From positions 330 through 20,815 of the IMG/VR virus record IMGVR_UViG_3300030106_001866: a stretch of 20,486 bases of DNA. One strand, written 5' to 3'. Origin of the DNA: a virus. A model generated the notes under the pieces. The model made no database searches and had not been told where the DNA came from. It worked only from the letters and a program-made list of their open reading frames with translations. Position 1 is the first letter of the stretch. Every line of letters begins with the position of its first letter. A program made the position numbers and the translations under genes. Below, in pieces: positions 1 through 7,265 of the stretch.

Positions 1-90
1 TTTTATCTCCTTGTTGGTTTGTGACTGGTTGGTCTAGAGTCAAAGCGATAAATCTCTCGCTTTGCTGTTATAGATTGTAACATAGTTTTA
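1..90 (-). promoter_or_regulatory. Leader of a gene lying off the left edge
   Basis: This gap between the 90-residue gene and the left edge reads as a 5' leader on the minus strand. It ends at the edge with a GGAGATAAAA ribosome-binding site (positions 1-10), so another minus-strand gene should start just outside the window. Positions 41-64 form a perfect 8-bp inverted repeat (CAAAGCGA and TCGCTTTG) with an 8-nt loop and no T-run on either side, so it is probably not an intrinsic terminator. Near positions 78-87 the minus strand reads AACTATGTTA, an imperfect copy of the AACTATTTA motif found in other gaps. A promoter plus leader hairpin is my inference. Confidence 0.45.
41..64 (-). other. 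Leader hairpin (8-bp perfect inverted repeat)
   Basis: CAAAGCGA at 41-48 and TCGCTTTG at 57-64 are exact reverse complements around an 8-nt AT-rich loop. No U-tract follows on the minus strand. The hairpin lies about 30 nt upstream of the ribosome-binding site of the off-window gene, so an mRNA-stability or protein-binding role is possible but unproven. Confidence 0.5.
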
Positions 91-363
91 TTACTCTGTC
101 AAAGAAATTTCAAAAAAATCTGGGTCGAGTGGAATAGTGACGGTAAATCCTGTTGCCAACTCACATTGACAGCCATCGCCGTCAAGCGCAACAAAGTCTC
201 CCATAAAGAGAGCGCAGGTGATTTCACATCGTCCAATTTGCTTTCCAAGATCCATGCCATTTTTATAAACCTGGAATGCAGCAAAAGTACCGACCATCGA
301 GAGAACAAACAGAGTAGTCATTCTTTTCCAATGGTTTTTAAGAAAGGTTAGTGCGGTTTTCAT
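91..363 (-). CDS. Small single-pass membrane protein with four cysteines
   Basis: This 90-residue protein has a basic N-terminus (Lys2, Lys9, Lys13, Arg14) and one hydrophobic segment at about residues 16-33, which fits a signal anchor or uncleaved signal peptide. The rest is short and partly acidic, with Cys46, Cys50, Cys65 and Cys67 arranged as C-x3-C and C-x-C. If the tail faces the periplasm these could form disulfides; otherwise they might bind metal. The start is supported by TTAGGA, which overlaps the stop codon of the tubulin-like gene 7 nt upstream and implies coupled translation. I do not recognise a family. It lacks the lipobox expected of an o-spanin, and it has only one membrane segment, which leaves a one-pass holin formally possible. 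Its place directly after the tubulin-like gene makes a membrane-linked partner role worth considering, but that is inference only. Confidence 0.7.
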   Translation of the reverse strand: MKTALTFLKNHWKRMTTLFVLSMVGTFAAFQVYKNGMDLGKQIGRCEITCALFMGDFVALDGDGCQCELATGFTVTIPLDPDFFEISLTE

Positions 364-370
364 ATAATTC

Positions 371-1207
371 CTAATTGTTGGTCTTCTCGGTGTTTACAAC
401 CAAGTAGCCGTAGTTTTGCTCGTAAGAGGTAGAGTAAACCTGAAATCCGGCACGAACTTCTTTGCCAATGTTTTTATTAATATTATCGGTTAGTGTTCGC
501 AAAAGCTTTCCGTCTGTTTCTAAAACTTTTGAGTTGATAGCATAATAATAACACTTCTCTCGGATGTTGTCAAGGGAAAAAAACAATTTTTCTTCGCCCT
601 CGTCCACATTTAATATTCCAAGTGTGGATATGCGTGTTGTCTCTGCCGTGTCAAATGGGGTTGCGTGGATTGCCTCTTGGTGGTTGTATACATTGACCAT
701 GTGAAAGGTGGAGACAATAAGGTCGTTCAACTTATCATAGTAGCCAATGATAGGAACCTCACCAAGAACTTCCTCTACTTTCTTATTATCCACAAGAAAG
801 ATACGCTTGAATAAACCAGAGCGCGTATATTCTTGTAGAACATTTCTTACAACACGCTCCTGCATGATATTTGTGTGCCCAAGAAACTCCAAGTCTGGTT
901 TGATATAAAGAATACTGACATTCTTATCTTTCAAGTTCTTAAGTATCTGAAGTGATGCACCAGAAATCATACCTGATCCAGACAGTACAAAAAGAATATC
1001 GTCTGTGGTTTTACTAAAGAAGGTCTTCATCGAACGTATTGCTTTTTCGTAGTCCTCTGGGCTGTCTCGTTTCTTAATGAGATGGCAGTTTTTGCTTTTT
1101 GAATTTAATCCCTCGGAGTCAATCTTGAAGGTCTTGTACTGAGGATACTGAGCGAACTTGTCTGCAATAGCACAACCGGCTTTTCCAAGCCCGATTACTG
1201 TGTCCAT
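371..1207 (-). CDS. Diverged tubulin/FtsZ/TubZ-like GTPase-fold protein
   Basis: This 278-residue protein follows the tubulin/FtsZ superfamily order from end to end. The N-terminal strand and loop read VIGLGKAGCAIA (residues 4-15), very close to the GLGMGGCAIA loop I recall from plasmid TubZ. FKID (27-30) matches the strand before the T2 loop. ILFVLSGSGMISGAS (71-85) sits where FtsZ and TubZ carry the GGGTGTG phosphate-binding signature; it has the same length but reads GSGMISG. Next come ILYIKPDLEFLG (99-110, like FtsZ VxxKPFxFEG), IFLVDNKKV (136-144, like FtsZ IxxPNDKL) and a C-terminal domain (about 193-275). The long unstructured C-terminal tail of FtsZ is absent. The acidic residues of the FtsZ T7 catalytic loop are not evident near residues 170-177. 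The start has a strong GAGGAGG site inside the end of the polymerase gene, which it overlaps by 13 bp. Filament formation, DNA positioning or interference with host FtsZ are all possible. Nucleotide hydrolysis is doubtful. Confidence 0.75.
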   Translation of the reverse strand: MDTVIGLGKAGCAIADKFAQYPQYKTFKIDSEGLNSKSKNCHLIKKRDSPEDYEKAIRSMKTFFSKTTDDILFVLSGSGMISGASLQILKNLKDKNVSILYIKPDLEFLGHTNIMQERVVRNVLQEYTRSGLFKRIFLVDNKKVEEVLGEVPIIGYYDKLNDLIVSTFHMVNVYNHQEAIHATPFDTAETTRISTLGILNVDEGEEKLFFSLDNIREKCYYYAINSKVLETDGKLLRTLTDNINKNIGKEVRAGFQVYSTSYEQNYGYLVVNTEKTNN

Positions 1208-2397
1208 TCAATCCTCCTCATATCCCCGTAAGACTTACCAGCGCTAAGGTTGACTTGAAACTTACCGAAAGGAGTTTGAGAAAAGATATTTAATAACTCT
1301 TCCACTAACTCTCTTTCACTATCATCAAAGTCTATAACAATACTATCATGAAGCGTAAAAGAAATAAAGGAGTTTTTCTCTTTAAGTTTCTCGGCAATTT
1401 TAAATGCTCGTGACAACACGATATCGCTGGTTGTGCTCTGTATTAAATAGTTCAGAGCATGATGTTTGTCCGCTGGAATTACACGATCCATCGGAGTTAT
1501 TACAACTTGTCCGTTCCAATATTTTCTTAAAACACTCTCACGTTCGTAAACACGATTGGAAGCAAAGTCTTTTGATTGAGGATTGTAAAGCCAAGCAAAG
1601 ATGCGCTTCTTTGCTTCTTCTCTACTTCCAACTCCGCTATACACATTATTCAAGTTCCAAGTGTGAAGATCCTCAATAGGCTGCTCTTTGCCGCTAAGAC
1701 CAAGTAGGACGCGAAGCTCCGCTGCATTGTAGTCAAGCTCCACGAAGTAATCGTTTGTTGGCTTGATGATTGTGCGATAGTCGCCATCAAGTGTGAGAAT
1801 CGGAAAGTAATGCTTGCGAGTTGTCATGCGCCCGGTCTTCGTACCCCACATATTGTAGTTGATATAAGGCTTTGTATATCTGGACTTGTTAATGAAGTTG
1901 CGAACTTTAAGTTGGTGGCTGTCGCGTGCAATCTCAGAGTAATTAAGATTTAGTTTTCTTTGACTGATGTCGTATGTCAGTTCTGCTAAGTTTCTAAGGA
2001 ATTCATAGTTTGCAGGCTTGGTGTAAGTTCTTACAATATAATCTGTAATTTTGTTTTTGACCTCACAATATTCAAGTAGAAATCGTTGTGGAACGAGGTC
2101 AAAGAAGCAGTGGATGTCCATGCTTATTTTGGAGGTAGAAAATGACTTATAAAAGGCATTCAGACGAGCGTTAATGCTATCCCAGCGGTGTCTAAGAAAA
2201 TCAGGGCAAACTTCATTTAGTGATTTACCTCCGACGAATAGCGAGGCGATGAGAGTATCTTTTTGCGAGAAGACAGGGTTGTAATTCCAAGTCGCAACTA
2301 CAGCGTCGAAGTCAAATTCTTCGCAGTCATATATAAGCTTACCGTCGTGATAAATGCCGACGCAGTGTCTTTTATCATCTAATGTTTGGATTAACAA
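1195..2397 (-). CDS. Compact family A DNA polymerase, no exonuclease domain
   Basis: This 400-residue protein carries the family A polymerase core. Visible motifs are TGR (188-190, as in the Pol I TGRLSS region); motif A DYNAAELR (222-229, as in DYSQIELR); DLHT (243-246); an O-helix with Arg259, Lys263, Phe267 and Tyr271 at the spacing of E. coli Pol I R754, K758, F762 and Y766; NYLIQ (316-320, matching N845 and Q849); and motif C His350-Asp351. All key catalytic positions are present. The usual NFGxxYG reads IFAWLYN. Phe267 predicts a Pol I-like preference against dideoxynucleotides. Only about 190 residues precede TGR, enough for a thumb but not for a 3'-5' exonuclease, so proofreading must come from another protein or be absent. 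RM378, as I recall, also splits these functions. The start is a TTG at 2397; the first ATG in frame is codon 93. The 9-nt gap to the upstream gene suggests coupled translation. Confidence 0.88.
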   Translation of the reverse strand: MLIQTLDDKRHCVGIYHDGKLIYDCEEFDFDAVVATWNYNPVFSQKDTLIASLFVGGKSLNEVCPDFLRHRWDSINARLNAFYKSFSTSKISMDIHCFFDLVPQRFLLEYCEVKNKITDYIVRTYTKPANYEFLRNLAELTYDISQRKLNLNYSEIARDSHQLKVRNFINKSRYTKPYINYNMWGTKTGRMTTRKHYFPILTLDGDYRTIIKPTNDYFVELDYNAAELRVLLGLSGKEQPIEDLHTWNLNNVYSGVGSREEAKKRIFAWLYNPQSKDFASNRVYERESVLRKYWNGQVVITPMDRVIPADKHHALNYLIQSTTSDIVLSRAFKIAEKLKEKNSFISFTLHDSIVIDFDDSERELVEELLNIFSQTPFGKFQVNLSAGKSYGDMRRIEWTQ

Positions 2398-2406
2398 GTA
2401 GCACTC

Positions 2407-3780
2407 TTAGTATCCACCACCACCGCCGCCGGATGAACCACCTGATGAACCACCGGATGTGGAACCGCCAGAGGTGTAGCCGCCTGATGTAGATGGACCT
2501 ATTGTATCAGAAGATGTTGTGGAAGTCAAGACCGTAGTAGTTTGCAGTGTTGTAGAAATTTTACTGCCGACAGGGAACCGTAAAGTTTTAAAGATGTTAC
2601 TAACATAACTCTTTGCAGCGTCAATGCCAAGTGTTTTATGTAAATCTTGCGAATTTTTTACAACTTTCTTAATTCTATGGTTGTTTAAGGGATTATCCAT
2701 TTCAAAATTCATCATCTGTGGATAATAAGAAATCCAATAAGCATCGTTGTATAATCTATCCATTTGCTCTTGGGTCAGCTTTTGTCGTCTAATAACGTCC
2801 TTCAAAGTTTTTTCACACACAATCTTGAGAGTAGAAACCGGGATAGATCTGATGCCGCTGACATTTTCAAGAGAATATTTTTGACTGCTGACCCTACCGG
2901 CTTTCACTATATTTTGTTCCAGCGGATAATCACCAGCGTAGTTGTTGTAAAACTGTGTCAAGTAAACCTTAATCAGATCATAATCATAGTCTTTGGCTTT
3001 ATAAAAATATTTATTAAATAAATTTTCCATTGTCAAATCGTACTTGTTCATGTAGCCCTGCATCGCTGGTGAGCCAATGTCTGCGATAATTCTGCTCGGA
3101 TAGTTTATATCTACCATGAACCCATATTTTTTCAAAGCCCTTAAATAAAAATCATAGTTTGTGCTCGTAAAAAAGGCTATCGCTTGCTTGCTTGTCCTGT
3201 TTGTTTCATTTTTTGGAGCCAGTTCAATAACCAATCCGGTTGTAGAAATTGAACAAGCAGATGAAAGAATAAAAGATGAGCGAGACAACTTAATATTTTT
3301 CCCTGCTGCGGAAAACAAAGGACTTAATGCGTTCATAAATTCGTCGAAGTTGCCTGGTTTAGCTTGCTTTGTTCGATCTTCTCGCTGTAGGTATAAATTG
3401 ATTAAGGTGTAGTATAAGCTACTAATGTTATTGGCGTATAATTCATGAACACTTTGCCAACCCTTGACTGGATTAATTACCTCTCGCAAAATGTCGTCTT
3501 TAACAATACCTGTGTTGATTGCTTTAAGGTAATAGTTTTTGAAATCATTGAAAGCATCAACAACAAAGTTAAGGGCATAAATAGCTTTTTTCTCTTTTGT
3601 GGGTAACGGAGCGAGAAACTTCTCTGACAAATATACAATATCTCCATTTGAATTTACTTTACCATAGTATGGGTTCTCAGAGATGGAGGCATAGTTATCA
3701 CACGAAGACAATCTTCTAATAAGATCGCGATAAGCCCCTCGCGTTTCAAATGATGTTAAACTGGAGCGAAATGGGTCCAT
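2407..3780 (-). CDS. Probable virion/baseplate protein with Gly/Ser-rich tail
   Basis: This 457-residue protein has no function I can name. Residues 1 to about 400 look globular and mixed alpha/beta, with a notable central stretch KKYGFMVDINYPSR (about 216-229) and a following Tyr/Lys-rich helical region. I vaguely recall similar sequence in structural proteins of large myoviruses. Residues 409-457 are low complexity: a Thr/Ser-rich linker, then Gly-Ser repeats, ending in GGGGGGY. The ATG overlaps the TAA stop of the 1039-residue gene (TAATG), so the two are translationally coupled and probably work in the same structure. Because it is the last gene of the baseplate run, a distal baseplate or fibre-attachment role is plausible. 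Gly-rich ends also occur in gp38-type adhesins, but the rest of the protein gives no support for that. Confidence 0.65.
   Translation of the reverse strand: MDPFRSSLTSFETRGAYRDLIRRLSSCDNYASISENPYYGKVNSNGDIVYLSEKFLAPLPTKEKKAIYALNFVVDAFNDFKNYYLKAINTGIVKDDILREVINPVKGWQSVHELYANNISSLYYTLINLYLQREDRTKQAKPGNFDEFMNALSPLFSAAGKNIKLSRSSFILSSACSISTTGLVIELAPKNETNRTSKQAIAFFTSTNYDFYLRALKKYGFMVDINYPSRIIADIGSPAMQGYMNKYDLTMENLFNKYFYKAKDYDYDLIKVYLTQFYNNYAGDYPLEQNIVKAGRVSSQKYSLENVSGIRSIPVSTLKIVCEKTLKDVIRRQKLTQEQMDRLYNDAYWISYYPQMMNFEMDNPLNNHRIKKVVKNSQDLHKTLGIDAAKSYVSNIFKTLRFPVGSKISTTLQTTTVLTSTTSSDTIGPSTSGGYTSGGSTSGGSSGGSSGGGGGGY
2411..2500 (-). repeat. Gly/Ser codon repeat tract at gene 3' end
   Basis: The DNA encoding the C-terminal Gly-Ser tail is internally repetitive. 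GATGAACCACC occurs at 2432-2442 and again at 2444-2454 (plus strand, period 12), with related CCACCxCCxCC units on both sides. All units keep the reading frame, so slippage in 12-nt or 3-nt steps could change tail length without breaking the gene. Length variation is inference. Confidence 0.6.
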
Positions 3781-6700
3781 TATCTGTTGTTCTCTCTATT
3801 TTCAGCATATTGCCTGTTATATTCATTAATAACATCCAAAATTTGTTGAGCATCTGAAGGATCGGTTATCGTTTTGGCATTAGCATATCTTGCTAAATAT
3901 GAAGTTGTACACTTATCTGGTCTTGGATCTGGGTCGGGTATAAACGAGAATTCATCTCCAAAAGAGGTCCACTTTGTATCAACACTCGTTTGCCAATCTA
4001 ATTTACCTGCAAAGTATAAAGAATGAGTGACACGAATGACATAATAATATCCACCGAGACCTAACTGACGAGCAAAAGAATTCTTGTCATTAGTATATCC
4101 AAGATCGATGGCACCTGGCTCTACATATAAAACCGTCCCTGGTTTGAAAAAGTTGTTGCCCTCAAACTCTATTTGAGCATTATATTTTTCTCTTAATAAA
4201 GAAGTGCCTCCAAAATCCTCTCCCTGAAACAATCTTGCCTCCCGTAAACCAGGCATATCTTCTCTAGCAAAATTAATTCTTCTTAAAGCTCCATTTCCAG
4301 AATCATTAATAACAATGTGTGGAATATTCTGCTCTCTATCTCGTGTTTTACGATTAGACCCAAGAGGAAGCGTTAATGCAGGGGCTGGAGTTTGAGAAAG
4401 AATTGTCATTATTCGAGGGGATAGAAGTGATTGGTCTTGAGCATTAGCAAGCTCGGCAATCTTAGTCATACTAACAGCAGATATCGATTGGTCTGCTGAA
4501 TTTGGTGCGCCAGCAAGCCCTCGTTGCGCCACGCCAAGAGTATCACCCTTCTTATTTAAAAACACTTTATTGTTCACCAATTCTGGTGGCTCTCTATTAG
4601 TTGTGGTATTTTTTTTATAATTTACAGCATCACCCACTAGTCTTGACACCCATCGTAGAAGATTGTTTATATAATCTTTGATAAAAAAGTTGGCTCTTCT
4701 TGTTCCACCAATATTGTTAGCGAACCATTTTTTATATTCTAACATAGATATTGGCAGATCTGCTAAGTTAATTGTAATCTCGGTGTTTGGATCAGCCGGA
4801 CTTTGATAAGTAACATCGCTCATGACAATATCTCCCAACAACTTTTGAAGCTCTACAAGCCTAACTTCAACTCCGGCTGCCCAGTAAAATGGCTTAACAA
4901 ATGCTGTCTTAGCGACCTCATCAATGTTGTTGCCAGCATAAATTAAGTTTTCAGATCTTTTAAGAATCTTATCTTTATTAGTAAGGTTCCCCTCTCCTAA
5001 GCGATTATTAGAGGCAAGAACTTCCAAGGCAGTCTCAATAATGTCTCCTAAAAATGTAAATTCAACTTGTACTTGGTCGCCATCTATAATATTTGATACA
5101 TCATCATCAGTAAGACCCTCAATTAGCTCTTCTTCGCTTTGAGCATTGCCGAGATTCTCTAAATATTGATCAAGTTCGTATTGAAAAATATTATCGTCTG
5201 TGGCTCCCGGTAGGTCTTCTTCGCGGAAAAAATACAAATCGCCAAAGTTCTGTACATATGGATCGGTATTACCATTACCAATTGGAGACAAAAAACTGGA
5301 TACATAATTCAAAATATGATCAGTTTTTGCAAAATGCATATAAACTCGCGACTTAAGCTCGTTAGCATCGGACGTGCCGTACTGCCGGCGCTTGTTCGCG
5401 AACCCAGTTATCTCTGCTCCTGATTCTTTATTGGCAAATAGTTGTACGACTCCATAGAGACCATTAATTAATAAATTTCTCTGTATTTGAATTAACTTGT
5501 CAGCAGAGTTTTGAATTTTATTTAGAGCGTCTGCTTTTGCCTCGTCAGAATCAAGCTGTCCGGTTTTTACAGATTCTTCATAAAAAGAAAGAATGGTTGT
5601 CTCGTGATCGCCTGCAAGACCTCTGGCTTCGGCTTGAGTGGCTATCACTCCACCTGGCAAGATGGCTGATGAAAAGTCATCAATAAAAGGGTCAATAATA
5701 ATAGCAGGAAGTACATTGTCTTCTCGATAAATTGTTGGACGAAAGGTGGATGTGTTAGCTAACCCGAGGTCAATTTCTTGCTGTGTGGCGAACTCATAGC
5801 CACCAGTTACATGAGGCATCGATGCAAGTATCTTACAGCGTTGGTCATTTAGTCTTAATTCATTTTCAAAAAAGTTCGGATCAAACAAAAGATCTGTTTT
5901 TCTTGTAGTTGTAGACATTGACCCTGCTGCTACGAAATCAATTGAAATTTGTGCTCCGTCTTTAGCATCATAGCCAATTTCATTTTGAACTAAATTTAAG
6001 AAAAAGACCTGCTTTTGACCTTCAATCGCTCGCTGTATTTTATCAAGCTCATTCGCAGCAACGCCAAAAGATTCAAGCTGTTGTTGTGTTGGTGTCTCGT
6101 ATCCAATTTCTACTTTGATTTTTGCTTTTACATCTTCATAAATATTACCATTTGCTGCTTCTTTAAAAACAGTTTCTTTAAAGTCAACACCATATGTTTT
6201 TGCAAAATCGAGTAATTGATTTTGTAATGAATTGTACTGCGGATTGTTTCTGATTGTTTCTTGTTCAAACAAGTCCATCTTGATTAAATCAATCCAGGCG
6301 GCTCCTGCATCAAGTTGGTTTTCGATCTTTTGTGGAATGTCTCCATCAAAATTTTGTCTTATATTTTTCGCACTTCTCTGTTGTCTATCAAAAAAATGTC
6401 CGAGGCGTAAAGCTCGAAGGGTCAATCTAAAAGTAATGTTTGTATCAATCTCAGCCGGATTTCCACCCAGCCTAACAATTTCAACACTTTCAATGTTGAC
6501 ACCAGGATTAGATAGGCTATTAGTACCTTTTATTTGGGATTTTCCAGCTTCTTTTACTTTATCCTCCTCGTCGGGGCGTCCCGGTCTGAGATAAAAATCA
6601 ACCTCTTTGTCGCCATCCACATATGTCTTATATATGTTGACGTAGGGAGCGAGGCTATTTCTCACCGAAGAAGGTAGCGTATCTACAAATGTTATCTTCT

Positions 6701-6899
6701 CTTTTTCAGTCAAGCTATTTGCAAGAAGTTCATTTAAATTTTGAATTGAAGCATTATTATCATTGACGGCTTTTTTAATAAAAAAGTTTTGAGGATTAGT
6801 TGTTTGATCAGATAGCCTGCCAGTTTTTTCGGCAATCTCATTAGCATTCGCCAAAAGATATGCTTGAATTTTATAATCTGCTAAAGTAAAGTCTGACAT
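3780..6899 (-). CDS. Large baseplate hub-like structural protein
   Basis: This 1039-residue protein is the largest in the window. The N-terminal part is hydrophilic and helical, with Asn/Gln-rich stretches. The C-terminal region (about 859-980) looks like baseplate hub proteins: FFKPGTVLYVEPG (917-929), then RQLGLGGYYYVIRVTHSL (about 943-961) and an alternating beta stretch ending near DTKW. The pattern 'PGxxhYVxP ... LGLGGYYxVxxVxHxh' is typical of hub proteins (gpD and gp27-like tube-ring domains), whose rings cap the tail tube over the spike. No lysozyme or gp5-like spike repeat is evident. The start has AGGTGAG about 5 nt upstream and lies 8 bp after the gp53-like gene; the end overlaps the next gene by one base. 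A long virion scaffold protein fused to a hub domain is the alternative. The hub assignment comes from motif shape and position only. Confidence 0.6.
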   Translation of the reverse strand: MSDFTLADYKIQAYLLANANEIAEKTGRLSDQTTNPQNFFIKKAVNDNNASIQNLNELLANSLTEKEKITFVDTLPSSVRNSLAPYVNIYKTYVDGDKEVDFYLRPGRPDEEDKVKEAGKSQIKGTNSLSNPGVNIESVEIVRLGGNPAEIDTNITFRLTLRALRLGHFFDRQQRSAKNIRQNFDGDIPQKIENQLDAGAAWIDLIKMDLFEQETIRNNPQYNSLQNQLLDFAKTYGVDFKETVFKEAANGNIYEDVKAKIKVEIGYETPTQQQLESFGVAANELDKIQRAIEGQKQVFFLNLVQNEIGYDAKDGAQISIDFVAAGSMSTTTRKTDLLFDPNFFENELRLNDQRCKILASMPHVTGGYEFATQQEIDLGLANTSTFRPTIYREDNVLPAIIIDPFIDDFSSAILPGGVIATQAEARGLAGDHETTILSFYEESVKTGQLDSDEAKADALNKIQNSADKLIQIQRNLLINGLYGVVQLFANKESGAEITGFANKRRQYGTSDANELKSRVYMHFAKTDHILNYVSSFLSPIGNGNTDPYVQNFGDLYFFREEDLPGATDDNIFQYELDQYLENLGNAQSEEELIEGLTDDDVSNIIDGDQVQVEFTFLGDIIETALEVLASNNRLGEGNLTNKDKILKRSENLIYAGNNIDEVAKTAFVKPFYWAAGVEVRLVELQKLLGDIVMSDVTYQSPADPNTEITINLADLPISMLEYKKWFANNIGGTRRANFFIKDYINNLLRWVSRLVGDAVNYKKNTTTNREPPELVNNKVFLNKKGDTLGVAQRGLAGAPNSADQSISAVSMTKIAELANAQDQSLLSPRIMTILSQTPAPALTLPLGSNRKTRDREQNIPHIVINDSGNGALRRINFAREDMPGLREARLFQGEDFGGTSLLREKYNAQIEFEGNNFFKPGTVLYVEPGAIDLGYTNDKNSFARQLGLGGYYYVIRVTHSLYFAGKLDWQTSVDTKWTSFGDEFSFIPDPDPRPDKCTTSYLARYANAKTITDPSDAQQILDVINEYNRQYAENRENNR

Positions 6900-6907
6900 T
6901 TTCTCAC

Positions 6908-7246
6908 CTACAGGTAGTACAACAAAGTTTCAACTGGGGTTGGAATAAATACTAAATCGCCTCTCTTAAGGTTGCCCTCTGTTGGTTTCTTGTTATATAG
7001 AGCAATAATCCACCAAAGCTCCGGGCGTCCATAGTATTGGTTTGCAAGCTTGAAATACCTATCACCTGTTTTCCAAACATGATTTATTACTTGCACCCCT
7101 TCAATCTTAGTTAGGTCAATATTATACACAGTTGTATATTGTTGAATTGCCTCAACTCCTCTTTGTTCTAAAAGGTCACTATACATTTGATTATCATTAG
7201 AAGTAATTATTCTGTTTCTATATCTGAATTTATTTGTGTAAGCCAT
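6908..7246 (-). CDS. gp53-type baseplate wedge protein with LysM-like domain
   Basis: This 112-residue protein contains a LysM-like module at about residues 53-102: it opens NHVWKTGDRYFKLA, continues through YYGRPELWWIIALYN and closes with LKRGDLVFIP. In T4-type phages this arrangement, with a Trp-rich YGxPxLWWxIxxxN core, is typical of gp53, the baseplate wedge protein whose LysM-like fold holds wedges together rather than binding peptidoglycan. T4 gp53 is longer (about 196 residues), so this is a reduced version. The short N-terminal part (1-50) is polar. It sits between the tube-cap-like genes and the hub-like gene. No good ribosome-binding site is visible before the ATG, so translation may depend on the upstream gene, which ends 19 nt before. 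Confidence 0.72.
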   Translation of the reverse strand: MAYTNKFRYRNRIITSNDNQMYSDLLEQRGVEAIQQYTTVYNIDLTKIEGVQVINHVWKTGDRYFKLANQYYGRPELWWIIALYNKKPTEGNLKRGDLVFIPTPVETLLYYL

Positions 7247-7265
7247 AACTATAATTAGAGATAAG

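Noticed and set aside
2407-3780. gp38-like adhesin identity for the 457-residue protein
   Set aside because: Only the extreme C-terminus is Gly-rich; the interspersed Gly-rich motifs and short length of gp38 adhesins are missing.
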